A DNA stretch of 6,684 nucleotides from Actinomycetota bacterium (GTDB lineage Bacteria > Actinomycetota > Actinomycetes > S36-B12), in assembly GCA_003506065.1 (NCBI GenBank), contig DNXA01000218.1, positions 1-6,684 of the forward strand. Direction: 5' to 3'. The notes beneath the pieces are model-generated. The model did not search any database and was not told the DNA's origin. It saw only the letters and a list, made by a program, of their open reading frames with translations. Shown here in pieces: positions 1 to 6,684 of this stretch; position 1 is the first letter of the stretch; every line of letters starts with the position of its first letter. A program made the translations under genes and the position numbers.

Positions 1-458
1 ATGGCGGCATGGCCCGTCATGGTGGAGGCGCCTTCTCCGGCAAGGACCCATCAAAGGTCGATCGCTCTGCCGCATATGCCATGCGCTGGGTTGCCAAGAA
101 TGTTGTCGCATCAGGGCTTGCCACGCGTTGTGAAGTGCAGGTGGCCTACGCCATCGGCAAGGCGCATCCGGTGGGCGTATTCGTGGAGACCTTCGGCACC
201 GGTGTGATGGCCGATGAGGCCATTCAAGAGGCGGTGCTGCGCGTGTTTGACCTTCGCCCGGCGGCGATCATTCGCGATCTTGATCTGCTGCGCCCGATCT
301 TCCGCACCACAAGTGCCTACGGTCACTTCGGTCGCCCACAGGGCACGAATGAACTGCTGGATCATTCAGACCCAAGCAAGCGCACTCTGGTTGGCCCGAC
401 CTTCACCTGGGAGAGCACCGATCGTGCAGAGCAATTGCGCGAGGTCGCTGGGCTCTAG
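1..458 (+). CDS. metK: S-adenosylmethionine synthetase (methionine adenosyltransferase), C-terminal part
   Basis: This cytoplasmic enzyme makes S-adenosylmethionine from methionine and ATP, releasing phosphate and pyrophosphate; it normally works as a tetramer with Mg2+ and K+. The gene enters from the left edge: the first whole codon is at 3, and bases 1-2 (AT) would complete a Tyr codon if preceded by T, fitting the family sequence [10 protein letters not shown]. The family signature GGGAFSGKD is at 21-47, followed by [10 protein letters not shown]. Further C-terminal family blocks follow: [22 protein letters not shown] and YGHFGR. About 152 codons are visible of a protein usually near 400 residues, so the N-terminal ATP/methionine-binding parts lie outside. 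The TAG stop at 456-458 lies ten bases before the next start and forms part of the proposed priA -10 box. Identification is secure; an ATG at 9 is internal, not the true start. Confidence 0.97.
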   Translation, partial: GGMARHGGGAFSGKDPSKVDRSAAYAMRWVAKNVVASGLATRCEVQVAYAIGKAHPVGVFVETFGTGVMADEAIQEAVLRVFDLRPAAIIRDLDLLRPIFRTTSAYGHFGRPQGTNELLDHSDPSKRTLVGPTFTWESTDRAEQLREVAGL

Positions 459-461
459 CCT
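456..461 (+). promoter_or_regulatory. Proposed -10 box (TAGCCT) for a leaderless priA transcript
   Basis: TAGCCT fits the actinobacterial -10 consensus TANNNT and is followed by exactly six bases (GCTCTC, 462-467) and the GTG start at 468. Transcription would therefore begin at or next to the start codon. There is no Shine-Dalgarno-like purine run at a useful distance; the nearest, GAGG at 441-444, is too far. A weak -35 candidate, TTGCGC at 435-440, would leave a short 15-base spacer. The first three bases are the metK stop codon. This is inferred from geometry, not from expression data. Confidence 0.5.
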
Positions 462-467
462 GCTCTC

Positions 468-2435
468 GTGAGTGACCAGCTCGAACTCGTTCCGCGTCGC
501 GCCCCCCGCGCGCGCAAGCAGGCCGAGTGGGCGCTAGTCGACCCGATCGCGCAGGTGCGCATCGATTCGCCACTGCCTCATCTGGATCGCATCTTCGACT
601 ACGCGATCCCAGTAGCGATGGCCGACGAGGTCGTTCCTGGAGTACGGGTTCGCGTTCGTTTCTCCGGACGCCTGATCAATGGCGTGGTCGTCGGCCGCAT
701 CGCCACGAGCGAGGCCAAGAATGTGCGCCCACTTGAGCGAGTGCTCGGCAGCGAGCCCGTTCTGACAGCTGAGACGGCCGCACTGGTCACTGCCGTCGCC
801 GAGCGCTTCGCCGGAACCTTCAGCGATGTCTTTCGCTCGGCCGTGCCTCCCCGGCATGCGCGCGCTGAATCTGCGCCCGCCACTCGCGGGCCGATGAATG
901 CTGAGCTGACGCCAGATGACTGGGCGACCTGGGATCGCTACACCCACGGTCGATCCCTGCTGCAGCGTGCGCACGAGGGTCGCCTCGCAGATGTCCGCGG
1001 CGTGTGGAGTGCCGCGCCGGCCATGCCATGGACGGCAGACATCGTTGCACTTGTGCGCGCTGTCCTGTCACAGGATTGCGGCGGTGTACTCGTGGTGCTT
1101 CCCGATGCCTGGGATGTGAAGCAGATCTGCAATGCGACGCAGGAGTTGGCAGCCACTCGCGCAGTGCTGTCGGCTGATCTGGGGCCGGAGCGTCGCTATC
1201 GCGAGTTCTGCTCTGTCCTGCGCGGTGAAAGTCGCTTCGTCGTTGGTACCCGCACGGCAGTGTTCGCGCCGGTCAAGGATCTGCGATTGATCGTTGTGTG
1301 GGATGACTCTGACGAGGCCGGCTGGGATCCGCAGGCTCCGTACTGGAATGTCCGCGATGTTGCAGCAGTGCGGTCGCAATTGTCCGACTGCTCCTTGCTC
1401 GTGGGCGCACCTGCGCGCAGCACGGAGACTCAAAGCTGGTGTGAATCAGGCTGGGCCAGAGCGCTGGAACCTGAACGCTCCTGGCTGCGTGCCCACGCTC
1501 CGATCGTGCGGGCGATCGACAGTGCCGATGAGGCTCGTGATCCGGCTGCTGCATCAGCCCGCATTCCGCACACAGCATGGTCAGTAGCCAAGGAAGGTCT
1601 GCGCACCGGACCAGTGCTGATTCAAGTGCCACGTCGCGGCTATCTGCCAGCGCTTGCCTGTCAACAGTGCCGCGAGTCCGCTCTGTGCAGTTGCGGCGGG
1701 CCGCTCTCCCTGCGCTCTCAGAACAGCACTCCGCAATGCCAATGGTGCGGCAAACTCGCCGGTGCGTGGAGTTGCTCGAACTGCTTTGGCACCAAGCTGC
1801 GGGCCTCCTCGACTGGTGTCGAACGCACAGCCGAGGAGTTCGGGCGGGCGTTCCCGGGAACCCCCATCATCTGGTCCTCGAGCGAGCAGTTGCATCGATC
1901 AGTGCCCGGTGCCCCAGCGCTGGTGGTCGCGACTCCAGGTGCTGAGCCGGTCGCCACGGGCGGGTACTCGGCAGTGGTGCTGCTCGACGCACGCACACAG
2001 CTGCACCGCACCGGACTTCGGTCGGGGGAGGAGGCGGTGCGCCGTTGGTTTGCGGCCTCACTGCTCGCGCGACCCAAGGCGCATGTGATCGTCACTGCCG
2101 ATCATGCGCTGACTGCGGTGCAGGCTCTCGTGCGATGGGATTCCGCGTGGTTTGCTGAACGTGAACTCGCTGATCGAAAGGCAACCGGACTGCCGCCTGA
2201 TTCGCGGGCTGCCGTGTTGACCGGCGAGAACTCGGCGGTCGCTGAGGTGTTGGCAGAACTTGCCAAACGCTTGCCCATTCGAGTGCTCGGGCCAACAGAT
2301 GGGCACGGGATTGCTCTGGCTTCGCGCAAGGACGGCACCCAATTGGCGGCGCAGCTGCATGCGATCACCGTGACCCGTTCAGCGAAGGCCGAGGCCGGCG
2401 TGGTGCATGTCCACTTGGACCCACGGGAGTTATAG
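468..2435 (+). CDS. priA: Primosomal protein N' (PriA), actinobacterial form without helicase motifs
   Basis: PriA recognises stalled or collapsed forks and starts primosome assembly for replication restart. The protein has 655 residues, shorter than E. coli PriA (about 730). Residues ~25-75 match the 3'-DNA-end-binding domain (SPLPHLDRIFDYAIP, then VRVRFSGRLINGVVVGR). The helicase core is recognisable by alignment but worn out: the Walker A position (~178-190) reads GVWSAAPAMPW with no GKT; VGTRTAVFAP (259-268) is kept; the DEEH box is WDDSDE (278-283); the QVAGRAGR arginine-finger motif is absent downstream of LLDAR (505-509). Eight zinc-ligand cysteines are retained (398, 401, 407, 409, 424, 427, 436, 439). 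The C-terminal blocks RKATGLPPDSRAAVL and RSAKAEAGVVHVHLDPREL match the family. The GTG start at 468 is chosen because homology begins soon after it and a -10-like box lies six bases upstream. Helicase activity is unlikely; a fork-binding or loading role is inferred. Confidence 0.95.
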   Translation: MSDQLELVPRRAPRARKQAEWALVDPIAQVRIDSPLPHLDRIFDYAIPVAMADEVVPGVRVRVRFSGRLINGVVVGRIATSEAKNVRPLERVLGSEPVLTAETAALVTAVAERFAGTFSDVFRSAVPPRHARAESAPATRGPMNAELTPDDWATWDRYTHGRSLLQRAHEGRLADVRGVWSAAPAMPWTADIVALVRAVLSQDCGGVLVVLPDAWDVKQICNATQELAATRAVLSADLGPERRYREFCSVLRGESRFVVGTRTAVFAPVKDLRLIVVWDDSDEAGWDPQAPYWNVRDVAAVRSQLSDCSLLVGAPARSTETQSWCESGWARALEPERSWLRAHAPIVRAIDSADEARDPAAASARIPHTAWSVAKEGLRTGPVLIQVPRRGYLPALACQQCRESALCSCGGPLSLRSQNSTPQCQWCGKLAGAWSCSNCFGTKLRASSTGVERTAEEFGRAFPGTPIIWSSSEQLHRSVPGAPALVVATPGAEPVATGGYSAVVLLDARTQLHRTGLRSGEEAVRRWFAASLLARPKAHVIVTADHALTAVQALVRWDSAWFAERELADRKATGLPPDSRAAVLTGENSAVAEVLAELAKRLPIRVLGPTDGHGIALASRKDGTQLAAQLHAITVTRSAKAEAGVVHVHLDPREL

Positions 2436-2483
2436 GCAGGCGTGTTGCGCGTGTGACTACCGGGACTCATGGGGTTTGCTCGC

Positions 2484-2489
2484 TAGGGT
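2484..2489 (+). promoter_or_regulatory. Proposed -10 box (TAGGGT) for a leaderless ftsK transcript
   Basis: TAGGGT is followed by six bases (GCGCCC, 2490-2495) and the ATG of ftsK at 2496, the usual leaderless arrangement in actinobacteria. No convincing -35 is present at 16-18 bases upstream (the sequence there reads CGGGAC). An alternative reading is that AGGG at 2485-2488, seven bases before the ATG, is a weak Shine-Dalgarno site. The two readings cannot be separated here. The whole priA-ftsK gap is 60 bases (2436-2495), so a promoter within it is plausible. Confidence 0.48.
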
Positions 2490-2495
2490 GCGCCC

Positions 2496-5042
2496 ATGGC
2501 GTCTCGTACGTCCGCAGCCTCAGCGACACGCTCGGGCCGCGGATCTTCCCCACGAGCCAGTGCTAAGAAGAGCGCTGCTCGCACACCCGCACGTTCAGCG
2601 AAGGCTGCGCCCAAACGCACAGCCTCCAAACGGGCAAGGGGACCGGTACAGCCTGGCCCGCTCGTGCGCCTTGTGCTGTGGCTGGGCCGGCTCTTGAAGT
2701 CGATCTGGCTGGGCATTGCCACCGCGACCGGAAAACTGGCGCGCAGCTTCGGCTCGGGCGCGCGCGACCTTGAAGCGCATGAGCGTCGCGATGGCCTGGC
2801 CTTGGGCCTCATTGCGCTCACCATTGCGTTGATCGCTGGCCTCTGGTTTGGCGTTGACGCCTGGTTTGTCTCAAGTCTGGCCATGGTCTGCCATTCGCTG
2901 CTTGGAGTGCTGGCGCTGCTCGTGCCCATCGCCTTGGTCATCGGTGCTTGGCGCACGATGCGTCACCCAGATGAGCCCTTGATGCCCGGTCGCATTCTCA
3001 TCGGCAGTTCCGCAATTGCCGTTGGCGTACTGGGACTGTGGCATCTGTTCCATGGCACCCCGACACCGAGCGATGGTGCGGACGCCATGAACTCTGGCGC
3101 AGGTGTGCTCGGCTGGATCTTCACTGCGCCGATTGTTGGCGCAGTTGGTCCCATCGTCACGGGCCTGGTGCTCATCTTGCTGATGGCCTTCGGCTTGCTC
3201 GTAGTGACCGCAACCTCACTGTCCTCGATCCGCAGCTTCTTCACTCCCGGCCCGCGCGCCAACGAGGCGTCCGAAGATGGGGAAGACCAGCGACAAGAAG
3301 AGTTCGAGATGGACTACCTCGATGACGACGAGGATGTCTTCCCCGAAGGTCTCGCTGGCGATCAGCCATTCATTTCACCTGTGATGGACACCGATCATCG
3401 ACCCGCCGCCGTGCTGATGGAAGGCCTTGCTGGCTATCAGCCCAGTTCGCATGCCGATCAGCTCATCACCCAGGCCCTGGCTGTTGACGCCCATCCGGCC
3501 CGGCACGAGACCATCAGCCTGCAGCAGGAAGTCAGCACGCCCGCTGCCGAGGCAAGCAAGAATGCCCGGCCGCGCCGAGCGAAGTTCGTCCTGCCGGCCG
3601 TCAGCATGCTCAAGACCGGGCCAGCCCCCAAGGCTGCGACAAAGGCCAATGACCATGTCGTCCATGCGCTCACCGAAGTGCTCGAGCAGTTCGGCATCGA
3701 TGCAATCGTGTCGGGCTTCATGCGTGGGCCGACGGTCACGCGCTATGAGATCGAGCTTGGCCCCAGCGTGAAGGTTGAGCGCGTGACGGCGCTCAGCAAG
3801 AACATTGCCTACGCAGTGGCGAGTGCAGATGTGCGCATCCTGAGCCCGATCCCGGGCAAGAAGGCCATCGGCATCGAGATCCCGAACACGGATCGCGAAC
3901 TGGTTGCGCTCGGTGATGTGCTGCGCAGCAAGAATGCAGTCTCCGACACCCATCCCATGGTCGCGGCCCTGGGCAAGGATGTCGAGGGCGGCTATGTCGT
4001 TGCCAACCTCGCCAAGATGCCCCACATTCTCGTTGCAGGTGCAACAGGTGCAGGCAAGTCCAGCTGCATCAACTCACTGATCACCTCAATCCTCATGCGC
4101 GCAACACCTGACGAGGTTCGACTGATCCTCATCGATCCAAAGCGCGTGGAACTCACCGCGTATGAGGGTGTCCCGCACCTGATCACGCCGATCATCACCA
4201 ACCCGAAGAAGGCTGCTGACGCCCTGCAGTGGGTGGTCAAGGAGATGGATCGTCGCTATGACGACCTCTCGCACTTCGGCTTCCGTCATATTGATGACTT
4301 CAACAAGGCAGTGCGCACCGGCAAGCTGGTCCTGCCGCCAGGAAGCGAGCGCGAACTGTCGCCGTATCCCTACCTCCTGGTGGTAGTCGACGAGCTTGCC
4401 GACCTGATGATGGTTGCCCCGCGCGATGTTGAGGATGCGATCGTGCGCATCACTCAGCTCGCCCGCGCCGCAGGCATCCACCTCGTCCTGGCAACTCAGC
4501 GCCCCAGCGTCGACGTCGTCACTGGCTTGATCAAGGCGAATGTGCCAAGCCGATTGGCCTTTGCGACATCAAGCCTGACTGACAGTCGCGTGATCCTGGA
4601 TCAACCAGGAGCAGAGAAACTGGTCGGCCAAGGCGATGGGCTCTTCCTGCCGATGGGCGCCAACAAGGCCATGCGCATTCAAGGCGCCTTCGTATCGGAG
4701 GCCGAGATCCGAACGGTGGTCGCGCACTGCAAGGCGCAGGGAGAGGCCTCGTATCTTCCTGAGGTGATCCAGGCAGCGGTTGCAGCACGTGAGGTTGATG
4801 GCGACATCGGCGACGATCTGGACATTCTCCTGCAAGCCGTTGAACTGGTCGTGTCCACGCAGTTCGGATCCACGTCGATGCTGCAACGCAAACTGCGCGT
4901 GGGATTCGCCAAGGCCGGACGTCTGATGGACCTCATGGAATCGCGTGGAGTCGTCGGACCAAGCGAGGGTTCCAAGGCTCGCGATGTGCTGATCAAGGCC
5001 GAGGATCTGCCCGGCACCTTGATGATGATTCGAGGAGAGTAA
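2496..5042 (+). CDS. ftsK: DNA translocase FtsK
   Basis: FtsK is a septal hexameric ATPase that pumps chromosome termini out of the closing septum and aids dimer resolution. The protein has 848 residues. Residues 1-50 form a basic Ala/Ser/Lys/Arg tail. Four membrane segments follow (~100-119, 131-151, 166-186 and within 203-240), preceded by an amphipathic stretch (~56-81). A short acidic linker (~255-380) includes LDDDED and a small EGLAG(D/Y)QP repeat. The alpha/beta motor has Walker A GATGAGKS (515-522), DPKRVEL, Walker B LLVVVDE (627-633) and [22 protein letters not shown]. The C-terminal gamma winged helix, which reads polar motifs such as KOPS, begins at [10 protein letters not shown] (776) and includes [19 protein letters not shown]. 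The linker is far shorter than the ~600 residues of E. coli, as usual for Gram-positive homologues. The gene appears intact, and the next gene starts 91 bases after its stop. Identification is secure. Confidence 0.98.
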   Translation: MASRTSAASATRSGRGSSPRASAKKSAARTPARSAKAAPKRTASKRARGPVQPGPLVRLVLWLGRLLKSIWLGIATATGKLARSFGSGARDLEAHERRDGLALGLIALTIALIAGLWFGVDAWFVSSLAMVCHSLLGVLALLVPIALVIGAWRTMRHPDEPLMPGRILIGSSAIAVGVLGLWHLFHGTPTPSDGADAMNSGAGVLGWIFTAPIVGAVGPIVTGLVLILLMAFGLLVVTATSLSSIRSFFTPGPRANEASEDGEDQRQEEFEMDYLDDDEDVFPEGLAGDQPFISPVMDTDHRPAAVLMEGLAGYQPSSHADQLITQALAVDAHPARHETISLQQEVSTPAAEASKNARPRRAKFVLPAVSMLKTGPAPKAATKANDHVVHALTEVLEQFGIDAIVSGFMRGPTVTRYEIELGPSVKVERVTALSKNIAYAVASADVRILSPIPGKKAIGIEIPNTDRELVALGDVLRSKNAVSDTHPMVAALGKDVEGGYVVANLAKMPHILVAGATGAGKSSCINSLITSILMRATPDEVRLILIDPKRVELTAYEGVPHLITPIITNPKKAADALQWVVKEMDRRYDDLSHFGFRHIDDFNKAVRTGKLVLPPGSERELSPYPYLLVVVDELADLMMVAPRDVEDAIVRITQLARAAGIHLVLATQRPSVDVVTGLIKANVPSRLAFATSSLTDSRVILDQPGAEKLVGQGDGLFLPMGANKAMRIQGAFVSEAEIRTVVAHCKAQGEASYLPEVIQAAVAAREVDGDIGDDLDILLQAVELVVSTQFGSTSMLQRKLRVGFAKAGRLMDLMESRGVVGPSEGSKARDVLIKAEDLPGTLMMIRGE
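3345..3443 (+). repeat. Imperfect 24-base direct repeat in the ftsK linker
   Basis: Two copies, 3345-3368 and 3420-3443, differ at 4 of 24 bases and are spaced exactly 75 bases (25 codons) apart. They encode EGLAGDQP (residues 284-291) and EGLAGYQP (309-316). The unit lies in the low-conservation linker between the membrane domain and the motor. It could be a small tandem duplication of about 25 codons whose remainder has diverged, or a repeated short binding motif. It is in frame and does not disturb the protein. Confidence 0.7.
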
Positions 5043-5121
5043 AGACTCAACTGGCAACTTCCCATGGCCGGGACGACGAACTACTCTGGAACAACAGTCA
5101 CGCGGAGACACAATTCTTGAG

Positions 5122-5128
5122 AAAGGGG
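5122..5128 (+). promoter_or_regulatory. Shine-Dalgarno-like tract (AAAGGGG) deciding the HTH gene start
   Basis: The AAAGGGG tract ends five bases before the ATG at 5134. The reading frame is closed by TGA at 5119-5121, so only GTG 5128, CTG 5131 or ATG 5134 can start the gene. GTG 5128 overlaps the tract itself, so ATG 5134 is preferred. This is the only clear Shine-Dalgarno-type start in the window. Confidence 0.6.
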
Positions 5129-5133
5129 TGCTG

Positions 5134-5385
5134 ATGTCAGTCGGCACCACACTGTCCCAAGCCCGTATTGCCGCAGGAATGACTCTGGAAGAGCTCGCAA
5201 ATGCCAGCAAGCTGCGCGCATCCATCCTCTTGGCCATGGAAGGCGGGGATTTCAGCCATTGCGGTGGGCTGGTCTATGCGCGGGGACAATTGCGCGCCCT
5301 GGCCCCCATTCTCAGGCTGGATCCGGATGAACTCGTGGCCGAATTCACCGATGAGGTTGCTCAAGGCCTGCACGGGCGAGGCTGA
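5134..5385 (+). CDS. Small RodZ-like helix-turn-helix protein (HTH_25 type)
   Basis: The 83-residue product consists almost entirely of one helix-turn-helix domain of the kind found at the N-terminus of RodZ: TTLSQARIAAGMTLEELANAS, then LRASILLAMEGGDFS, then the family hallmark VYARGQLRALAPILRLDPDEL. In full RodZ this cytoplasmic domain contacts MreB and is followed by a membrane segment and a periplasmic domain. Neither exists here, because the TGA at 5383-5385 comes about 15 residues after the domain. The cysteine and Gly-Gly in SHCGGLVYARG replace the usual small or proline-containing turn. It lies 91 bases after ftsK and 31 before rimO; a RodZ-like gene between these two is, as I recall, a known actinobacterial arrangement. 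It may be a soluble DNA-binding regulator or a pared-down shape-protein partner; the sequence does not decide. No frameshifted continuation is seen, since rimO begins at once. Confidence 0.88.
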   Translation: MSVGTTLSQARIAAGMTLEELANASKLRASILLAMEGGDFSHCGGLVYARGQLRALAPILRLDPDELVAEFTDEVAQGLHGRG

Positions 5386-5404
5386 GCCAGACCTCCCAGC
5401 GAAC

Positions 5405-5410
5405 TAGGCT
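5405..5410 (+). promoter_or_regulatory. Proposed -10 box (TAGGCT) for a leaderless rimO transcript
   Basis: TAGGCT is followed by six bases (GTCGGG, 5411-5416) and then the GTG start at 5417, the same geometry as at priA and ftsK. With a 17-base spacer the -35 position would be CTGAGC (5382-5387), a partial match to TTGACA that overlaps the HTH gene stop codon. A competing reading is a weak ribosome-binding role for AGG (5406-5408) or for the GGG directly before the start. Confidence 0.48.
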
Positions 5411-5416
5411 GTCGGG

Positions 5417-6684
5417 GTGTCTCGCCCCTCTGTTGCCATCATCACCCTTGGTTGCGCGCGCAATGAGGTCGATTCCGAAGAGCTGGCCGGGCGCCTTGCC
5501 GCCGAGGGCTGGGATCTGGTCCAGGACGCCGAATCAGCTGACGCCGTCCTGGTGAACACCTGCGGATTCGTCGATGTGGCCAAGAAGGACTCAATCGATG
5601 CGATCCTGGCGGCGTCGGACCTCAAGTCCGAAGGCGGACCGCGCGCTGTTGTCGCTGTTGGCTGCCTGTCCGAGCGCTACGGCCGGGAACTGGCCGCTGA
5701 ATTGCCAGAGGCCGATGCCGTCCTCGGCTTTGATGACTATCCCGATATCTCAGCCAAGCTCATGCGGATCGTTGCTGGTGACCGCCCGCAGGCTCACGAG
5801 CCGACCGATCGCCGGCTTCTTCTCCCATTGGCCCCGGTCGACCGTGATGCCAGCCATGCTCACGTTCCCGGACACGGCGAAGGCCCAGCTCCGCGGGTGC
5901 GCCTGGAGACCGGGCCAGTTGCCTCGGTGAAGCTGGCATCAGGATGCGATCGCCGCTGCACCTTCTGCGCCATCCCTACCTTCCGCGGCTCCTTCATCTC
6001 GCGCTATCCGGCTGATGTCCTCGCTGAGATCAGTGAACTCGTGCGCACAGGCGTGCGCGAGGTCGTGCTGGTCAGCGAGAACTCCACGTCATATGGCAAG
6101 GATCTTGGCGACCTGCGCCTGCTGGAGACCACCCTTCCCGACCTTGCCAAGCAGAGCGGCATCACGCGCTTGCGCGTGGCCTATCTGCAGCCTGCCGAAA
6201 TCCGTCCCGGCCTGATCGAGACCATGGTCGCCACCCCTGAAGTTGCGCCGTACTTCGATCTTTCCTTCCAGCACGCGAGCGCTTCGGTGCTGCGCCGAAT
6301 GCGTCGCTTCGGTGGTACCGAAGCCTTCATGGGACTGGTCAATCGCATTCGCGATCTGGACCCGCAAGCAGGCATTCGCAGCAACGTGATCGTTGGTTTC
6401 CCTGGCGAGACCCAAGAGGATGTCGACGAACTCGCGAGCTTCCTGGAGCAGGCGCGACTTGATGCCATCGGCGTCTTCGGTTACAGCGATGAGGACGGCA
6501 CTGAGGCGCTGACCTTCCCGGACAAGATTGCAGCTGAGGTCATTCGTGAGCGCGTTGAGCGAATCTCAGCTCTGGCCGACGAGGTCATGTCCCAGCGAGC
6601 CGAGGATCGCATCGGTGAGAGTGTTGTCGTCATCGTCGAACGCATCGATGAGGACGAGGACGGCGGACTGGTCGCTGTGGGCCA
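5417..6684 (+). CDS. rimO: Ribosomal protein S12 (aspartate-C3)-methylthiotransferase RimO, 3'-truncated by the window edge
   Basis: RimO is a radical-SAM iron-sulfur enzyme that adds a methylthio group to a conserved aspartate of ribosomal protein S12. The frame is open for 422 codons from GTG 5417 to the right edge. The N-terminal MTTase domain has cluster cysteines C13 ([12 protein letters not shown]), C49 ([15 protein letters not shown]) and C83 (AVGCLSER). The radical-SAM CxxxCxxC motif is C177, C181 and C184 in [13 protein letters not shown]. RimO rather than MiaB is indicated by [23 protein letters not shown] and [14 protein letters not shown] linker (~112-165, including [11 protein letters not shown] and HVPGHGEG) is, from memory, of the kind seen in actinobacterial RimO. 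IVGFPGET and [12 protein letters not shown] close the catalytic domain. Family blocks then reach [13 protein letters not shown], where the TRAM RNA-binding domain begins; most of TRAM lies beyond the edge. The start is supported by homology right from [12 protein letters not shown] and by the -10-like box upstream. It uses the S-adenosylmethionine made by MetK. Confidence 0.97.
   Translation, partial: MSRPSVAIITLGCARNEVDSEELAGRLAAEGWDLVQDAESADAVLVNTCGFVDVAKKDSIDAILAASDLKSEGGPRAVVAVGCLSERYGRELAAELPEADAVLGFDDYPDISAKLMRIVAGDRPQAHEPTDRRLLLPLAPVDRDASHAHVPGHGEGPAPRVRLETGPVASVKLASGCDRRCTFCAIPTFRGSFISRYPADVLAEISELVRTGVREVVLVSENSTSYGKDLGDLRLLETTLPDLAKQSGITRLRVAYLQPAEIRPGLIETMVATPEVAPYFDLSFQHASASVLRRMRRFGGTEAFMGLVNRIRDLDPQAGIRSNVIVGFPGETQEDVDELASFLEQARLDAIGVFGYSDEDGTEALTFPDKIAAEVIRERVERISALADEVMSQRAEDRIGESVVVIVERIDEDEDGGLVAVG

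Noticed and set aside
1..207. Open frame beginning ATG at position 1
   Set aside because: It runs in a different frame from the clearly conserved metK sequence, and its product shows no recognisable family.
2376..2605. A 14-base direct repeat (CGTTCAGCGAAGGC) at 2376-2389 and 2592-2605
   Set aside because: Both copies encode RSAKA in frame, one in a conserved PriA C-terminal block and one in the Ala/Lys/Arg-rich FtsK tail. Shared peptide and codon bias explain it, and there are no flanking mobile-element signs.
2621..2645. KOPS-like polar motif (GGGCAAGGG near 2632) close to ftsK
   Set aside because: It has one extra base compared with GGGNAGGG, and the actinobacterial KOPS sequence is not established from this window; a single match would mean little.
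2483..2956. Long minus-strand open frames opposite ftsK (also 3375-4025 and 4569-5237)
   Set aside because: They lie fully inside strongly identified plus-strand genes and show no recognisable domain; GC-rich DNA commonly produces such antisense open frames.
5059..5074. Possible terminator hairpin after ftsK (CCC at 5061-5063 with GGG at 5070-5072)
   Set aside because: The stem is only three to four pairs around a six-base loop and no U-tract follows; it is not a credible terminator.
5082..5087. TACTCT as a -10 box for the HTH gene
   Set aside because: It fits TANNNT, but the -35 position (TTCCCA at 5059-5064) matches only three bases of six, and there is no spacing pattern to a start codon as in the other genes.
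5574..6215. Plus-strand open frames at 5574-5930 and 6015-6215
   Set aside because: They are in a different frame from rimO, whose continuous frame with all catalytic cysteines spans the same bases.

Overview
The window holds five same-strand genes from a high-GC Gram-positive genome, almost certainly an actinomycete. The evidence is the strong G/C preference at third codon positions, two GTG starts, a PriA without helicase motifs (the actinobacterial form), an actinobacterial-style RimO, and a compact FtsK with a short linker followed by a small RodZ-like HTH gene. The phylum is secure. Anything finer, such as an uncultured freshwater or marine lineage, would be a guess.

Layout: the C-terminal third of S-adenosylmethionine synthetase (metK, cut by the left edge, to 458); a complete degenerate PriA (468-2435); a complete FtsK translocase (2496-5042); a complete 83-residue RodZ-like HTH protein (5134-5385); and the first 422 codons of the ribosomal protein S12 methylthiotransferase RimO (5417 to the right edge). 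Coding density is very high. The longest gap is the 91 nt after ftsK, and there are no RNA genes, mobile elements, CRISPR arrays or convincing terminators.

The genes serve core functions. MetK makes the S-adenosylmethionine that RimO, a radical-SAM enzyme, consumes. PriA is a replication-restart factor. FtsK moves chromosome termini through the division septum. The HTH protein resembles the cytoplasmic part of RodZ, a cell-shape protein.

The most interesting regulatory pattern is at the starts. priA, ftsK and rimO each have a TANNNT hexamer exactly six bases before the start codon (TAGCCT, TAGGGT, TAGGCT). That is the geometry of a -10 box driving a leaderless mRNA. For priA the TAG of that box is also the metK stop codon. 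The HTH gene is the exception and has a Shine-Dalgarno-like purine tract. I found no undescribed multi-gene system; the window is essentially housekeeping chromosome with a few small oddities.
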